The notes below the pieces were generated by a model. It searched no databases, was not told the origin of the DNA, and worked only from the letters and a program-made list of their open reading frames with translations. A program made the translations under genes and the position numbers. A stretch of DNA of 64,000 bases from Triops longicaudatus (lineage: Eukaryota; Arthropoda; Branchiopoda; Notostraca; Triopsidae): contig JAGQDJ010000015.1 in the NCBI GenBank assembly GCA_022885665.1, forward strand, positions 376,955 to 440,954, given 5' to 3'. Of the stretch, positions 28,301-41,300 are shown in pieces (the stretch's first letter is position 1; every line of letters starts with the position of its first letter).

Positions 28301-31300
28301 AAACTGAAACGCAATGACACTTGCGTACACGGGATTATATTAATTCATTGTCCTGAATGCTTCAGACTGGAAGGTTTGGGTGAAGTGCGATTTTAAGATA
28401 GGTGACAGAGTCAGCTTCTTAAGACACGCTTAATGAAATGTGCGGAGCACGAGATTACAACAAAATATGATATTTCTACCACACAAAAAAGCGAACCATG
28501 ATCAAATCCCGTGCGCATTAGGTTTGCCGACGGCATGTCCGTGAGAGCGGTGCTTGCACGGCCAGCCGATGTCCTACCATTCGGTCTATTCTCCCTTGAG
28601 GATGAGGTAAAAGACTACATGACGTCTCGTTCAGCAAACCGAGAAAAGGGAAGCTCGCCCGGACATACTGCTGGCCATGACGCGTGACTGAGAAAACGCT
28701 TACTTCTTTTGCATAGAGTCGAAAGTTAGTTCCTGCACCGATTTTGTCAAGTAATGCTCCTTAAGAATAATTGTTTTGTGAACTAACCTGTATGACTCGC
28801 ATGGGAAGTCCTGTTTCTTTGGCTAGTTGTTCCCTAATATGTCGCGTAGGTTTAGGTGTTTGAGAGAAGGCTGTTTTGAGGATTTCGAGTTGTTTGGCTT
28901 TGATAGTTGTGCGAGGTCCTCGTCGTTTTGAGCCTGAACCCCCTTCATCGGGTGATTTGGAGTCGGCTTGAGAATCACGTGGTTCTGTGTCATTCTCACC
29001 GTCTACGGAACCTAAAGCAGAAAAAAACGGGTCGTTGGTAAGAGAACACAATAAATGAAGGAAAATGTACGGCTTATGGGGGGTTCTTACCTTCAGACTC
29101 AGCTCCGTCCTTGTCTCCCGACAAGTCCATGCCAGGTGTAGGCGTGGTAACTCGCAGTTTGGCGTCCACGCTGCAGGATCCCGGTGCGGGAGCTGCAGCC
29201 ACGACGGGATGCAAACTCCCGGCTCCACCGCCGACCAGCAACGGAGAACCAGCTCGAGGGGAAGGCGAAGGAAGCGTGACACCGGCCAGCGATGCCAGGC
29301 TATTGTTGTTATTGTTCGCCTCAGCTGGAGGTTTATCCATAGACAGAGGCATAACAGAATCGTCGTCATCGTCGTCGGAGCCGGAATTTAACAAAAGTTC
29401 TACGAAAATGCACAGAAAAAAGAGTAACGTTTAGAAAATTCAGGAATACACACTTTAAAACGCCATTTTTGTGCAAACTGCTTGTCTTGAAATTCAAACT
29501 TGAAAAGGACAAATTTACTACTATGTATGTTCATAAGCATAAATAACGTAGCGTAACAATGAATCCTAGAACGGCGTTCTTACAAAGTTAAGTGTTTAAA
29601 ATAGGTTACTATTTCTACCGAAATTATGAAATGGTTCAAAATTACACGGCGTGTTGCGTTGAATGTTGCATAACCCTACGCGCATGTGTTGCAACCGTGA
29701 AGCAGCATTGGTCATTGTTGAGCGGTAGTTTTTCTGCTCTGTCAAACCCAGACCCTGATGGATGGACGTTAAGCACATAAAAAAGGCCTGAACGTTGTTT
29801 TAAAAGTTTGTGGAGCAGCAGTCTACCTCTTTCCCTTTTTTATCTCCGCTCTCTCTCTCTCTCTCTCTTTCATAGTGGGCATTACATACACCGTGTCGAA
29901 GACTCGTAGCCTCGGTGCGGTGCGGTGCCGTTTTTCACCGCGGAAGATCCGTCGTAAGAATGCCTGCTGAGCGCTGCGAAGCAATACCACCTCCACCCCC
30001 AATGGTCAGTCGGTAGGGGTCAAAGGTCAGCAGAAGGGGCCCGGGTGATGGACGCGTGACAGCTCAGTGAGGGATCCCTGTCGGCACCAGACAAACCCCC
30101 GGCACAAAAGGTCGTTTTTCGAGAGTGGGAGGACGTTCTTACTTCGATATGCCCACCAGGGGGAGATCTGAAACGGTTCCTACCAAAACTTACAGCTGGC
30201 AAAGGTACCAGGGCAAGCTGGGGCGCAAAAAGCAAGTATGTTCAAGTAGTTTGTCCCACACGCCAGTAAGCCCCAATGGTTTCTTTTACCATTTTTAAGT
30301 ATGCAGGTGAGAGAGCAAGAGACTGAGACAATCTACGACATATGTTCAGAGAACAAACAGACTGCACCCCCGTTGGCGATATACATGCCGTTTTCTAACT
30401 GCTAATCTTGTAGTCGCGCACAATACTTTTCGAGTCACACAACACACACGGACACAAGCGACTGGAGATGTTTTCGAAAATTCTTAACAACTGGGTTTCT
30501 GACTTCTTAAGAACAGTCCTTGAAATCTCCGTTTTGAAGTTACTAAAAAGCTCCACACTCCTAATAAGAAGGTTGTCATTGTTGGGAGCATTCTCTACGG
30601 ACAGGCCCCGTAAGTGACGACCTGTCAAAAATGACGCAGGACGTACTACGCATGACAACAATGAGTTTTTTTGGTGAAACATTTTTTCTTCACTGCGCGC
30701 TGTGATGTACATTTCAGTACGTTACAGAATCACACCATGGAAATCTCCGGTTGCGTAAAAGGTTAACTAAACAAATATGAAATGAAACTCATTGTTGAAC
30801 TGAACGAGACATGCGTTGGATGTCATGGACAATGACGACGAATTGTTTGGGCGATGCAAGCATTCATTTTGTGTTACCGACATTATATATCCAACAATGA
30901 AATTTGTGGAAAGTTTTCGGAAGTTCGCGAACAAGACTTGTCGGACCGATAGAAAATTCATTGTTGAACTCTTGGCTGACCCCTAACTCCCTTTCTGTAC
31001 TCCTTTTGTTAAGTAGGCAAGTTACAATAGTCAGCAGCAGGGACCACAGTTCATTTAGCTAAACCCCCCTGGAATGTATATGCTCGTTGTTAGACCCCCT
31101 AACGGTACAGAAAAGGTAGCACGTGCCAGTACTCGGTACTCTTTCAGCTTTGACCTCACTCTAACCCACCAAAAAAAAAAAAAGAATATCAAGTAGATGG
31201 AAATAGCAATATATCTATTGCAAGGTAAAAGATTTTCTAGGGGGAATAAGTTAAGCATCTTGAAAGGAAAATTTGACAAGAGGGTGAATACATTAAGTGT

Positions 31301-34300
31301 TTAGGTAAAGCAGGGTCCACCAGATTTTAAGTCCTTGTTCGCGAGTGACGGAGGTAGGTAAAACACTGGTTCTAAAGGTTGTCATTATCGTGTCTTACGA
31401 GTCAGGAAGGAAGACCGTACAGGGTTTCCCTGGCCAGGGAGACGAGAGGCGGAGCTAGGGAAAAAGGCACCTGTCGCCAAGTACCAGATACACCAGTGTT
31501 TAGGTTGTCATGTCCCGGGTTTGGACGTCTTGCCCCCAACGGGATTGTTAGGTAGGCACCAAGGGGATAGACGTCCTTCTCGCAATTCCGGTACCCGATG
31601 TATGGGGGTTGAAGGTTTAACGCGTTCACCATCCGTCATGTGTATACCTCACATGGGCTTTCAAACAAAAATGGAAGAACAGAACGTCCATCAATGACAC
31701 GAGACTCGGGTGCTCTATTCTTTGAAGAAAAAAATAACTCGTCGTATATTTTTTATTTTTATTTTAAAGGAGAAAAAGCGAAATGGGCTCGTGCCAGTTT
31801 TTTTTCTGTGTGTCTAATGTCAGGAGCTGGTTTTCAAGATAGCAATGCTCGAGGTGTTTGGAGTGGTGCAATGGACGGTGAAGAAGAAGAGGAGTTAAGC
31901 AGCTTACAGTCATGCTAACTGCAAGGGTCAAGAACTTGAAAACTCCCCGCAGTGACATTTGGGAAGATTTCTGGCCCTTTTTTAGAGTCCGCCAGCTACT
32001 GGCACTTTCGGCCCCATCCTGCAGCCAGCGACACAGTTTGATACGGCAATGAACAAGAGTATGAGGTGTCATGGCGCTTAGCTAGGAGAGAAAAGCGCTA
32101 TTAAAACGCAGGCGAAAGAGATGGCTACAAACAACTTTTTTCTTAGTCGAGGAAGAAGCTAGGTACTGCGTAACACGAATCTGGTGATAAGCCGTTGAAC
32201 GGCCTGTGATCGGTGAGTAATTTTTGCTTCTGGCCCAGGTAATAATGCCGTGGCTCGGGAGTTGGAGCTCCCCCTATCGAACTCACTGGTCTTTCACTTT
32301 CAATCGCAGTTTCAGATCAACAGGAAGTCTGAGAACTCCTGCTGACCGCAGCTGCACTGACATGGCGATTTACACGCAGAAAATGGAACGTTTCCCAAAC
32401 GGCGATTTTGCTACCTTCTCTTACCGAGCCACTTAGGCGAGTTAAGTTGTCACGCTTCCCGAGTGAGAAGCTTAAGCCTGAATTCCTGGATTTTTTAGTT
32501 GAACATAATCCGTCAATTTATGAATTTTGGATGAAGTATGCGTGGGTGCTGGTTTTGCAAATACCGCGAGGAAACACTTCCAAAGGGAAAATTTTTACTA
32601 GCCAAAGTCATGACGGAAACGAATTCTCGACGGGGTGTAGTGCTGGATTCATGCATACGTAACCTTCCACTATATTAGGCTGTCCTTAATAAATCTCGTG
32701 GTTAACGTTAAGGAACGAGCTAACCAACGTGTGTTATAAAACTGTCAGGATTAATGTGTAGTATCCAAAGCAAACCATCAAAAGTCCCCCATCATGGTCT
32801 TGGCCAGTTTTGCATTTTACTAGCGTAGAATCTTTTAACGGGTTTTAAACATCCATAGCGTCCCGGGACTAAGAAAACAAAACTTTTTCCCCCCTATCTT
32901 CCCTTCTTTTTGGAAAGCTTGACTATGGAGATAGGAAGCTTTGATGCATATAAAAGCTTGATCAGAAACACAAGAACGCAACGAAGAGTTTCTACCACGG
33001 GGAAAACAACTTTAGCAGCCTGTAGTTTAGAAGAGAGAAAAAAGACTTTCCTCGCAAGTTTTTCTTGTTCTTGTCGTGGCCCGTCCGCTGCTGCCGAAGG
33101 CCCGTTCGTTCCCAGCAGGAGATGGGCCGTCCACTTTGCTGGACCCAGCAGGGGGCTTTGTAGCAGACGACAGTGCAACATGTTACCTGTGTATACCTTT
33201 GATAAACTAGCGCTTCCTTCTCTCCCCCCTCCCCCCCCCTTCAGTCCAAGTACAACCTTGATTGGCGGAGGTTTTAACTTATGAACCCAAGCAACGCTAT
33301 TTTCATCACACACGGTTAAAGATTTAGCTGCGTATGCTGAAGTCTGTCGCTGAAGTATTTTAATGAGATTGTTGATTCCTCATTAACCCACTCCTAAGAA
33401 ACTTGTTATAAAATCTCAACTCTTTATATTCTAATGTGTAAAGCTTCTTCGGAACTTACAACCTTAAAATATCTTGTATATATTCCTTTTTATGAGTGAT
33501 TTTGTCTAAGCCTAATAAGCCGAAGTTTACGATGGTGAATCAGTTCAATAAAGTAAACCTTCAAAATTCGGAATCTTCCGGATTTACACATAGAAGGGAA
33601 TATAGGTGGGATTTTATAACAGAAGTTATATTTCTTGCCGGTAAGAGATTTATTCACAATTTTGGTAGCCGAATGCATGATGCACTTCAGTGAGCATTAA
33701 CATAGCGACATTGTTGAAAGTATTAAAAAATAAATATACGAAATGTTATACTTTCATTCTACTGTTGCAAGTTAGCTCAGGTCTGGCGGCACTTGTTTGA
33801 AATCTTTTCACGGTAGTAAGTTAGATAAGAGGGTTTGGCGTCTTTAAAAACGGGTTTTGTTGTCGTCATGACGTGGTCAAAACACCAAACCCTGGAAGCT
33901 GCAGCGATTCCCTCCGAGCTCACTTTGGGGGGGGGGGGGGGAGGTTCGCAATATTTTAATATGCAACGCGTTTATCGCTAAGGGACGCAGTACTATTAAG
34001 GTCATTTTCTTTTTCGTGTTGGTTGTTTATTAGTTAGAAGAAGAGGAACGCTTTAGTGCTTTAAAGTCAGGTCAGAGGTCTTTCTGACGAGTCATTTCTC
34101 AAGTTTTGGTCAGTTGAAAAGCTAAGGAGAGCTTTTGTTTCCCCGCGACCGGGGGAGACGTTAAAGAAAAGTTTGAAAGTGGCGGAGGGTAGAAGAGAGG
34201 TTTCCTCCGCGGTCTCTTCGCCGATTTTGCTTCACTGAAAGACCCAGCGGGGGGTTGCACGCGGGGCCAAAGCCCAAGAAGAGAGGAGATGCTAAAACCT

Positions 34301-34377
34301 AAGACTTCCCAAGACAAGACCCTTAACAAAATAAAAAATAACAAGTCCAGAGGTTTCTCCTTCTGGGCACAACTTGG

Positions 34378-34415
<38 letters not shown>

Positions 34416-37400
34416 TGAAAAACATTCCTCTGGTTCATAAAAGGCTACTTCCAAGCTCTTGTTCTCCATTGCTCATTGCTGGGCGAAAGAAGACCTCGAA
34501 CAACAAAAAAGAAAAGAATTCCCTAACCTCCATTGTATCAACACTATGAACTCGTAATTTTACCATGTAATGTGTAATTTTCGACAGCGTTGCTGAACGT
34601 AAAGGTCCGAAACAATGTTTGAGGAGGAAAGTAGTTCGGTCTCGATATTTTATGGCGACGATAAGCTAATATAAACCGATTTTCGAGGTATTAAAGCAGT
34701 TAGCCCTCAGCTGGTCATGGTCAGTAACAAAACTTTTCTGTCAGCTACGGGGCCGAAACCCGCAAGATTTATGAACCCTACTCCACCCAGAAAATTTTGA
34801 CTAGGTCACTTGTATGAATGCAGGTTGTCTGGGAAGTGTAAAAGTATTTAGGACTTACAACTCTAATTTTATGAATTTATTCTACCGAAGATCGAAATAT
34901 TAATCCAACTCATTTGCATGCGCAGAAATGTATAAGCCAGAACAGTAATATTTCTTTATTGAAATGACGATTTGACAAAGTCAAAATTTTCAAGTTTACC
35001 CAGGTGCACGGATTCAGCATTTGACATAATTCCTTCCAGCTTCGAGCTATTGTTTACAATAATATTCTAACTTTGCATCTATTTTATGTTAGGCAAGAAT
35101 ATCAAAAGATTGTCTTGGAGACCTTGACTAGATGTCTGAGGTTCTCTGTGAGGCAATTGACTTCTATATTTAAAAGAAAAAGCGATCTCTGGAATGTGTT
35201 ACGATTCTGTTTTAGGCTTCATAAACTGTTAATCCATGCTGAGTTTATGCCCGTAAAACATGGTGAAAGTAACTTGTCGCGCGGTTTTCAGGTAGAATCT
35301 ATCTTTGCGGGACGCACAGCAGTGGCGCAGGAGGAAATGTGTTTATAATATCATCCCTTTTTACCTCCCAGCACGAGTGACAATTATATCGCCGTTTAAC
35401 GCTCATCTTTTCTTGTCCTTTTTTCCTGTAACTACCTACTTCAAAATATAGCACTAAAACAGCTCCTGAAATTTGTCTTGGCGGCCTTCGACCCTCGCAT
35501 GACACCCAGTCTTATCAATCTTTGCTTCAACATACGACTATTTATTTCTTGCAACGTAGGTCATCTAAGTGAGCTATCTCATTTTACTTGTCTACAAGAT
35601 TAGATGCGCTACAAACGTTACAGGAAATAAAGAGTTATCGGGCGGTCAGTAACGTACTAAAGGTTGTGAAATAAGGTAATCGGAAGTAACGTTAGATTAA
35701 GCGCGGATAAAAGGAAGTGGCTACTTCCTTTTATTGAGTAGCTTAATTTTGTGCTCGGAAGAGCTTTAATAAAAAAGTAAAAGGAAAAATAGGTGAGTGG
35801 GCAACTTACCGGAAGCTCCTTTTCCGCTGAGGTAGTCTGTTTTGCAAATAAAGCGTGCGTCATCAAGAACGTACAATTCTTCGCCGGTGGAAAGTTGTCT
35901 GCGACAAAAAGCGCAGGTAAAACACTTGAGATGGTACACTTTATCGCGAGCTTTGCGCACCAGATCACTTGGAGATAGACCTTGTCCACAACCCGAACAC
36001 TTGGTACCATACCGCCTAAAAATATACAAGAGCATAAAGCTAGTTAGTCACATTTTATTATTTTAGATTGTCGTTTTTCTTTTCTTCCCAAAATTCGTGT
36101 GAATACAAACGCAATTCATCCATTTTTGAGAAAGAAGTCTAATATCCTTAAGTTAAATTAAATTTCGCAAGCACGCAGCACGCCCTGTTTACACTGTTCA
36201 TAATGTTCTAGTTATAACTGTACGATTAAGATATATATTTATGGAAAAAAAGAATACACGAATCGTATTCTGGAAGTTCGTCTGGGTTTATCCGCCGGCT
36301 TTTCTTGAGAAGGGAAAGTAGGAAGTTGAAAATTAACGAAACTTTCCACGTCCAGCATGTTCAAATGCGACATTTCGGTTCGACTGTGGAATTTGATTCT
36401 CTTTGTCCGTTTCTAACCCCCTCCCTGTTCCCGCCCTTGCACCAGTCTCTTGTTTGTACCGTAATTAGCGCGACGTTCACGGTTACCTGACGATTTTCCG
36501 TGCAGTACAGATGAAAAGGCATCATGATGCACGATTGACGAATTGAAATCCGTTCAGTTTTACTCTCTAGAAAGCCACTGACATTTAAAAACAAAGTCTA
36601 TAGCAGAAAGCTTGGGTAATAACTGTTTGTTTTTAATAAAAAGTGACTGGTATGTACTTTTGAATCTATAAGCAAATGTGGGGTAGAATGTTTGTTTTAA
36701 AAAAGAAAATGCAATTTGTACTTACATTCGACACCATACTCAAATGTAAAGAAAGTTGGTCTGCTGCACGTAACAGTGGATTTAAGCTTTTTAAAGAATT
36801 GTAACAAGGCAGAAGTGAAGAGAAGTTTCCAAAAATTCCGTTATCACCGTTGACCATACGGCAAGGGAGAGTTTCGGAGGGATTATAGGACAGCGTTCGA
36901 AAGTAATTTGAGTGTGCCCAACACTTGAGGACAAGTAATCGGACCCCGGTTTGTCACATTTCATTAAGCGCGGTCGTAAGTGAGCACCGCTTCTGCTGCT
37001 GAGACGGGAGGCAAATTTTTACAAGGCTTCCCAAAAAGACGAAACGAGATTTTTAGTCTTAAGAAAGCCACAAAATCCCCTCTTAAACTAAGGAAAAGAA
37101 GATATCGGGCTTGTACCGGCTGAAAAATGGTCACCCGATCTTTTGGGTAAGTATGAACTTGAACTGAAATGCTTTTTCTCCCCAAAAAGCCATCAAAATA
37201 TCGTTACGGCCAGACTGTTATTGTTCACACGCGTAGGAGTTGCAACTACGTATTGTACAGTAACGAATTTTAAATACTCTAAAGTAGATTAAAGTCGTAA
37301 ATAATGGATGAATTGCGTAAGTAATACTTCACAAATGGACGATTAAAACTGTAATTCGCAATGAACCATATAACTAATTGAGGAAATGCAAGCGGTTTCA

Positions 37401-38313
37401 ATCTTTCAATGACGTTACTTCCGGAATTCCATGCTGAATCTATCATACGTTATATAAAAAAGTAGATCGTGTAATTGTACATTAGTTTGTTAGTCGTACT
37501 TATAAAAGAGCCGCAACGTAAGTTATAATAATGGTTATCCGCTAGGCTATGTGCTAGGAAACTCACAAGTATGTAACAACACAATACAATGCCAGCGTAA
37601 AATTTCTTATCTTAGTTTTTTATGTAATGTATAAGGAAATGAGGAGCACAATGCAGTACACGCGTTCTATAAACAATGAGTCGTGCGGCAGTTTATTTGT
37701 TTGAAGAACATCCAAACTGGAAATGTGTCGACCTTCTTAGGCATAAACTTGGGGATAACAAAGAAGTTGTGCAGGTGTTACAGTGATCCAATTTCCCATT
37801 TTGCTCTCCATGTCGTTAACCGCAACACCTTTGCACAGTAGGGAACTTAATACAAACTTTACTTAATGGTCGGAGTTATTTTAGGGAACAGTTAACCAAT
37901 TATTGTTTTTTCCCAACTCTGCCACGAAAATGTTACAAATTGTCCTGCATTGTCGTCCCCTCTCGAAACACATCCACCACATTCGTATATCTGAATACCG
38001 CAATGAGCTATTCTATTTCACAGTTTAAGCCGGTAATAACAGTCGGTGAGATTTTAAGTGTGAAAGACTCGAAATTTTTACGTAAGCTCATTATGACAAG
38101 GCAAACAAAACAAGGATTAATAAGTTTTCGAAAGGCTTACCGGAAAAAGTCTGCTCGGCAGAAGAGTTTTCCTTCTCGCGAAAAACATCTGTCCGCAAGC
38201 GCTACACGACAATCCGCACATCTCACACAATCCGCGTGCCAGGTGCGTTCCAGTACCGTTAATAAAAATTTGTCCAAGATTGGACGCTCGCAAGCAGCAC
38301 ACGTCATGATCAT
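22336..38313 (-). CDS. Lim1: LIM homeobox transcription factor, Lim1 (LHX1/LHX5 type)
   Basis: Nuclear transcription factor with two LIM zinc-finger domains followed by a homeodomain. The family acts in head, neural and appendage patterning, with the LIM domains binding LDB/Chip cofactors. Coding exons on the minus strand are 38313-38141, 36015-35810, 29399-29091, 29011-28788, 27488-27095 and 22520-22336, joining in frame to 496 residues. LIM1 is about residues 5-56 (CAAC, HADC, CADC, then FCRAD) and LIM2 about 62-123 (KCSGC, HLKCFTCAFC, FICKTD). The homeodomain is about 259-318, with an intron between MRVIQ and VWFQN. The linker has acidic and Asn-rich runs. The tail is His/Pro-rich with an eight-proline run and ends NEGLVW, close to the NEAAVW end of vertebrate LHX1. 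The frame stays open for 79 codons upstream, including an ATG at 38499, so a longer N-terminus is possible; I chose 38313 because LIM1 begins at once. Introns of 2.1, 6.4, 1.3 and 4.6 kb contrast with a 79-bp third intron. Confidence 0.93.
25356..26585 (+). mobile_element. Decayed pogo/Tigger-type DNA transposon in Lim1 intron 5
   Basis: The ends are inverted copies of a CAGTGG-ACC-CGTTTAAC-type terminus. The left end starts at 25356 and the right end finishes at 26585. The first 21 bases of the two ends differ at three positions. Each end is flanked by TA (25354-25355 and 26586-26587), the expected Tc1/mariner-superfamily duplication. CAGTGGTACC-like termini are typical of Tigger/pogo elements. 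The element is only 1.23 kb, too short for a full transposase of about 500 residues, and the only transposase-like sequence is a C-terminal stub near the right end. It is therefore an internally deleted, non-autonomous relic. The Lim1 exons on either side are intact. Confidence 0.75.
26165..26326 (+). pseudogene. Tigger-like transposase C-terminal fragment
   Basis: A frame of about 53 codons ends at TAA 26324-26326. It reads through NQYLDVFNDNALLFSRT and then KRRQKQTILDGFFQSV. The basic stretch followed by Q(T/S)-I/L-D-x-FF resembles the C-terminal tail of pogo/Tigger transposases. The N-terminal DNA-binding domain and the DDE catalytic core are absent. The fragment lies inside the inverted-repeat element at 25356-26585, which supports the assignment. 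It is too short and divergent to be certain of the family without a search. Confidence 0.55.
29849..29868. repeat. (CT)10 microsatellite
   Basis: Ten uninterrupted CT units lie in Lim1 intron 2, just upstream (in Lim1 orientation) of the third coding exon. Confidence 0.95.
33927..33941. repeat. Poly-G homopolymer, 15 nt
   Basis: A run of 15 G, unusual in an AT-rich region. It could form a G-rich structure, or its length could be a sequencing inaccuracy. Confidence 0.9.
34381..34411. repeat. Poly-A homopolymer, 31 nt
   Basis: A run of 31 A lies in Lim1 intron 2. No LINE or SINE body is recognisable immediately upstream, so I do not assign it to a retrotransposon. Confidence 0.95.
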
Positions 38314-41300
38314 TTTGCTCGACTCACTAGAAGACCTTACTTCCGAATCAAAGAAACCAAAACGTCCGGCGTGGTAACACTCCGTGTCCCGTAAAGTCGG
38401 CGACGACGTTAGCGGCGGCTCCTCCTCCGGTAACACGGCTAAGTGACAGTTTATATGAACCAACGACATGCAATCGCGACTGGCTGCACCATGGTCCATT
38501 GGCACGTACTGTTTTTTATTCTTTTTCTTAAAGGGAAATTCGAAAACCAAGAAGAAGTTTTCGAGTTACACTTTTACTCTCCAGATCAATTTTTGAAAGT
38601 GAAATTCGATGCCAAGCCCTTCTTAAAGCATACAGCGGTTTCTTGAACTAAGTTTTCGAAGAAAACAGCAGAAAATCTGACACAATAAGGGGAAAATAGT
38701 CGCACTGCATTACATTAGGCCACGTTTAGACGGAAACACTATTGGGCCACTCGGTCAGTACGTCCATCAACTCGGGATCGCATGCTAGAACTAGAAGTTG
38801 GAGGGCAAACTACAACAGAGAAGGGAAAATTTGGAAGGCAGGCTTTACGTAGGGGGTGGGCCGGTAGTTGTCCACGGTACTAGAACACATCAAGTGCAAG
38901 CCATGTAGCCTGGTTTGGGAAACATGAGGCGGTGCCGTAAGCTAGCGCTTGCGTTATGGTCAAAGGAGGAGCTTGGAGCAAGCTGAGATAACCAATCCGT
39001 AGAAAAGTTACCTGCCCATTTCCCACTGGACCAATGCAACTTGTCTTGGAACCTCGCATGTCAGGTGGAAACATGTAGCCAGCCACCACAGCAGCAACAG
39101 CAGCACCCCGCGTATGTGAGCAACTCGCACATAGCACAGCACATTAGAAACAAGGAAAATCTTTAACAGTCGACTTGCAGGAAAACTATTACTAAAAAAA
39201 TAAGAGCATTATTTCAGAATGTCCAACCAAACCGCCACGCCAGATACCGTTTGTTTCTGTTTGTTTCCATCTTACTTTTCGTGGAAATTGGTGTACGTAG
39301 ATTTGGAGAAAAAGCTATTTTTGCAAAAATCGTGTGTAGTTTACTATTATTTTCGCAATATTAGCGTTGTATTTGGCTTCTATATGTAAAATTCACTGAT
39401 TCGCTATGGAGTTGTTCTTTAAGTGATTTGAAAATTTTTTTCCCACGCGTTTTGAATGATAATTAACTTGACTGAGGGCGGAGGTGCCTGAGCTTTTGCC
39501 ATCCTTCCTCTTTTTTCCAATCAACCATTTCTCCTCTTCATCGATCAGCGGCCGAGTCTGTGAAGAATACAGGTGTATGCGGGTTGTGAGACTTTTAAAA
39601 TAGCCGCCTTATTTCGTATATCCCTTAATTTTAAAAATATTGCCAAATAAAAGTTTCCTCCACTTTCTTTTCTTTTTTTTTTTTAAAAAAATACCTAACA
39701 CTTTGCATTGTTGTCCTTTAGAAATGTAAATTATCACACTGTCAGTGGAAATATTAACCTGGGCCAGCGAAAACTGTGACACTGGTAATAAAACCTTGCT
39801 TCTCTTCAGTCCTTCATTTCTATGCCCAGGTGATTGTTGCAAATTTTCCGAAATGTTTAATATTTTAAAAGTCTTATCACTTGCTTAAGGGGTGGAGAGA
39901 TTTAAGTAAGCTTCCACCACACCGAAACTCCCTGCCCCAACCCCACTCCTCCCTTTAATTATACAGGGGGTCAAAGGAGTGAAACAAAGCTCGGGTACTT
40001 ATACACCCCCGCATAGTAAATGAGCCTTCTGTCCTGAAACATTCTTCTCATTCTTGGCATTAGTATGTCTCAAGTTTATTAGCCTAGTAGATGATAAGTT
40101 TGTCTAAATGACCCTACTCACTCATTTATGTCTTCCAAACCCTCAAATGTTTTGTTCGAGGAAGCCCCAATTTATATGCAGCCAAACCGGATATAATGGA
40201 GACAGGCAAAGCCAGGAATATGTCACTTTCGCATGGGTTCTCTTACAGAAATATAGTGCCAAAACGAAGCTCTGTAACCAACATTTTATTCGTGCAATTC
40301 TTGTCTCTAAAAATGTTAACTACCTACATCCAAGAAATGTTCGTGAGCTTACTATTTTACCTCGAATCTCTGCCTGTAATGTTGATCCTATATCCTTCTA
40401 GATTTCAGCTGCGTTTCATTTTAGTATTTCCATCGATGAAATGCACACTCGCGTAACAATGTTTTTTTTAAAGCCTTTATACTAGCGTATATTTTTGTTT
40501 TCAGTATAATTTCAGGAGTTCAGCTTTATTTTTTTTTTCACCGTCTACTCGCAGATTTTTTTATTGTTATCGAAGTACATCTTATTTCACTTTTCGTTGT
40601 ATCAGTTATTTTATTTCGATTATTTTGCTAATCCACTTTAAGCCTTAAGTAACGGTGTGTGCTAAGTTTGGTGCCGTCCGCACAGTAAATTGAATTTTAT
40701 ATATCTGAGAGTGTGTTTATAGTTGACATTTTAATTGGTTATTGATTATTTTACTTCTTATCAACATCGCTGTTTTCCTAGTACGTCTCATTTACTACTT
40801 ATTTTGATTCTTCTTGCCGCAAGGAGATGACACAATGATTGGAACTAGCGCTAAGATGGTGCGAAAAAGAGGGAAAGGAGATTACAAGACTAGAGGGAAA
40901 AAAAGAAACTCCGGCGTGTTGTTATAAAAGAAAAAGCGCTGGCAAGCAAACCAGCTGACACGCTCAACTTGTCTTGCAGTACCGGATCGAATGAGGTTCT
41001 CTGTCCCAAGTTCATAAAATTGCGCGCATCCTTTGGGAAGTGTCTGACAAGCTCGCAAGTTCTTCTCCATAACTTTTAACGGGGAGAGATACTGGGCTGC
41101 TCGCTCTTGTTAAAGCGTGACCGGGGAGGAGTGGGAAAAAGAGGCGATCCTCACCCTTCTGGGGGAACTACGACCCTCCCCCACCCTCCACCCTTGCCCT
41201 CCCTCACTTTAAGGACTGTGGTAATGCTCTTTTCTAAGACATCTTTGGTTACAAACGTTCCAGAGTACCTGTTTATAGTACCTTGCAACCAGAAATATAT

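Larger units (their letters stand above)
29400..35809 (-). other. Lim1 intron 2 (6.4 kb)
   Basis: This is the largest Lim1 intron, between the exon ending LIM2 and the exon starting the acidic linker. Splice signals are GTAAG at 35809 and TTTTCGTAG at 29400. It holds the (CT)10 tract, three 5-bp GGTGC-like units near 29915, a 15-nt G run (33927-33941), a 31-nt A run (34381-34411) and a GC-rich patch near 33070-33180 with repeated GGCCCG/GGGCCG motifs. I see no convincing gene on either strand. Intronic enhancers are plausible for a gene of this class but not visible as such. Confidence 0.7.

Noticed and set aside
28500..28600. tRNA-Glu-like anticodon-loop text (CGCTCTCA) and D-loop-like sequence on the minus strand, near a T run
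   Set aside because: No acceptor pairing, T-arm poor, and an odd insertion before the anticodon stem. Best treated as chance GC-rich hairpins.
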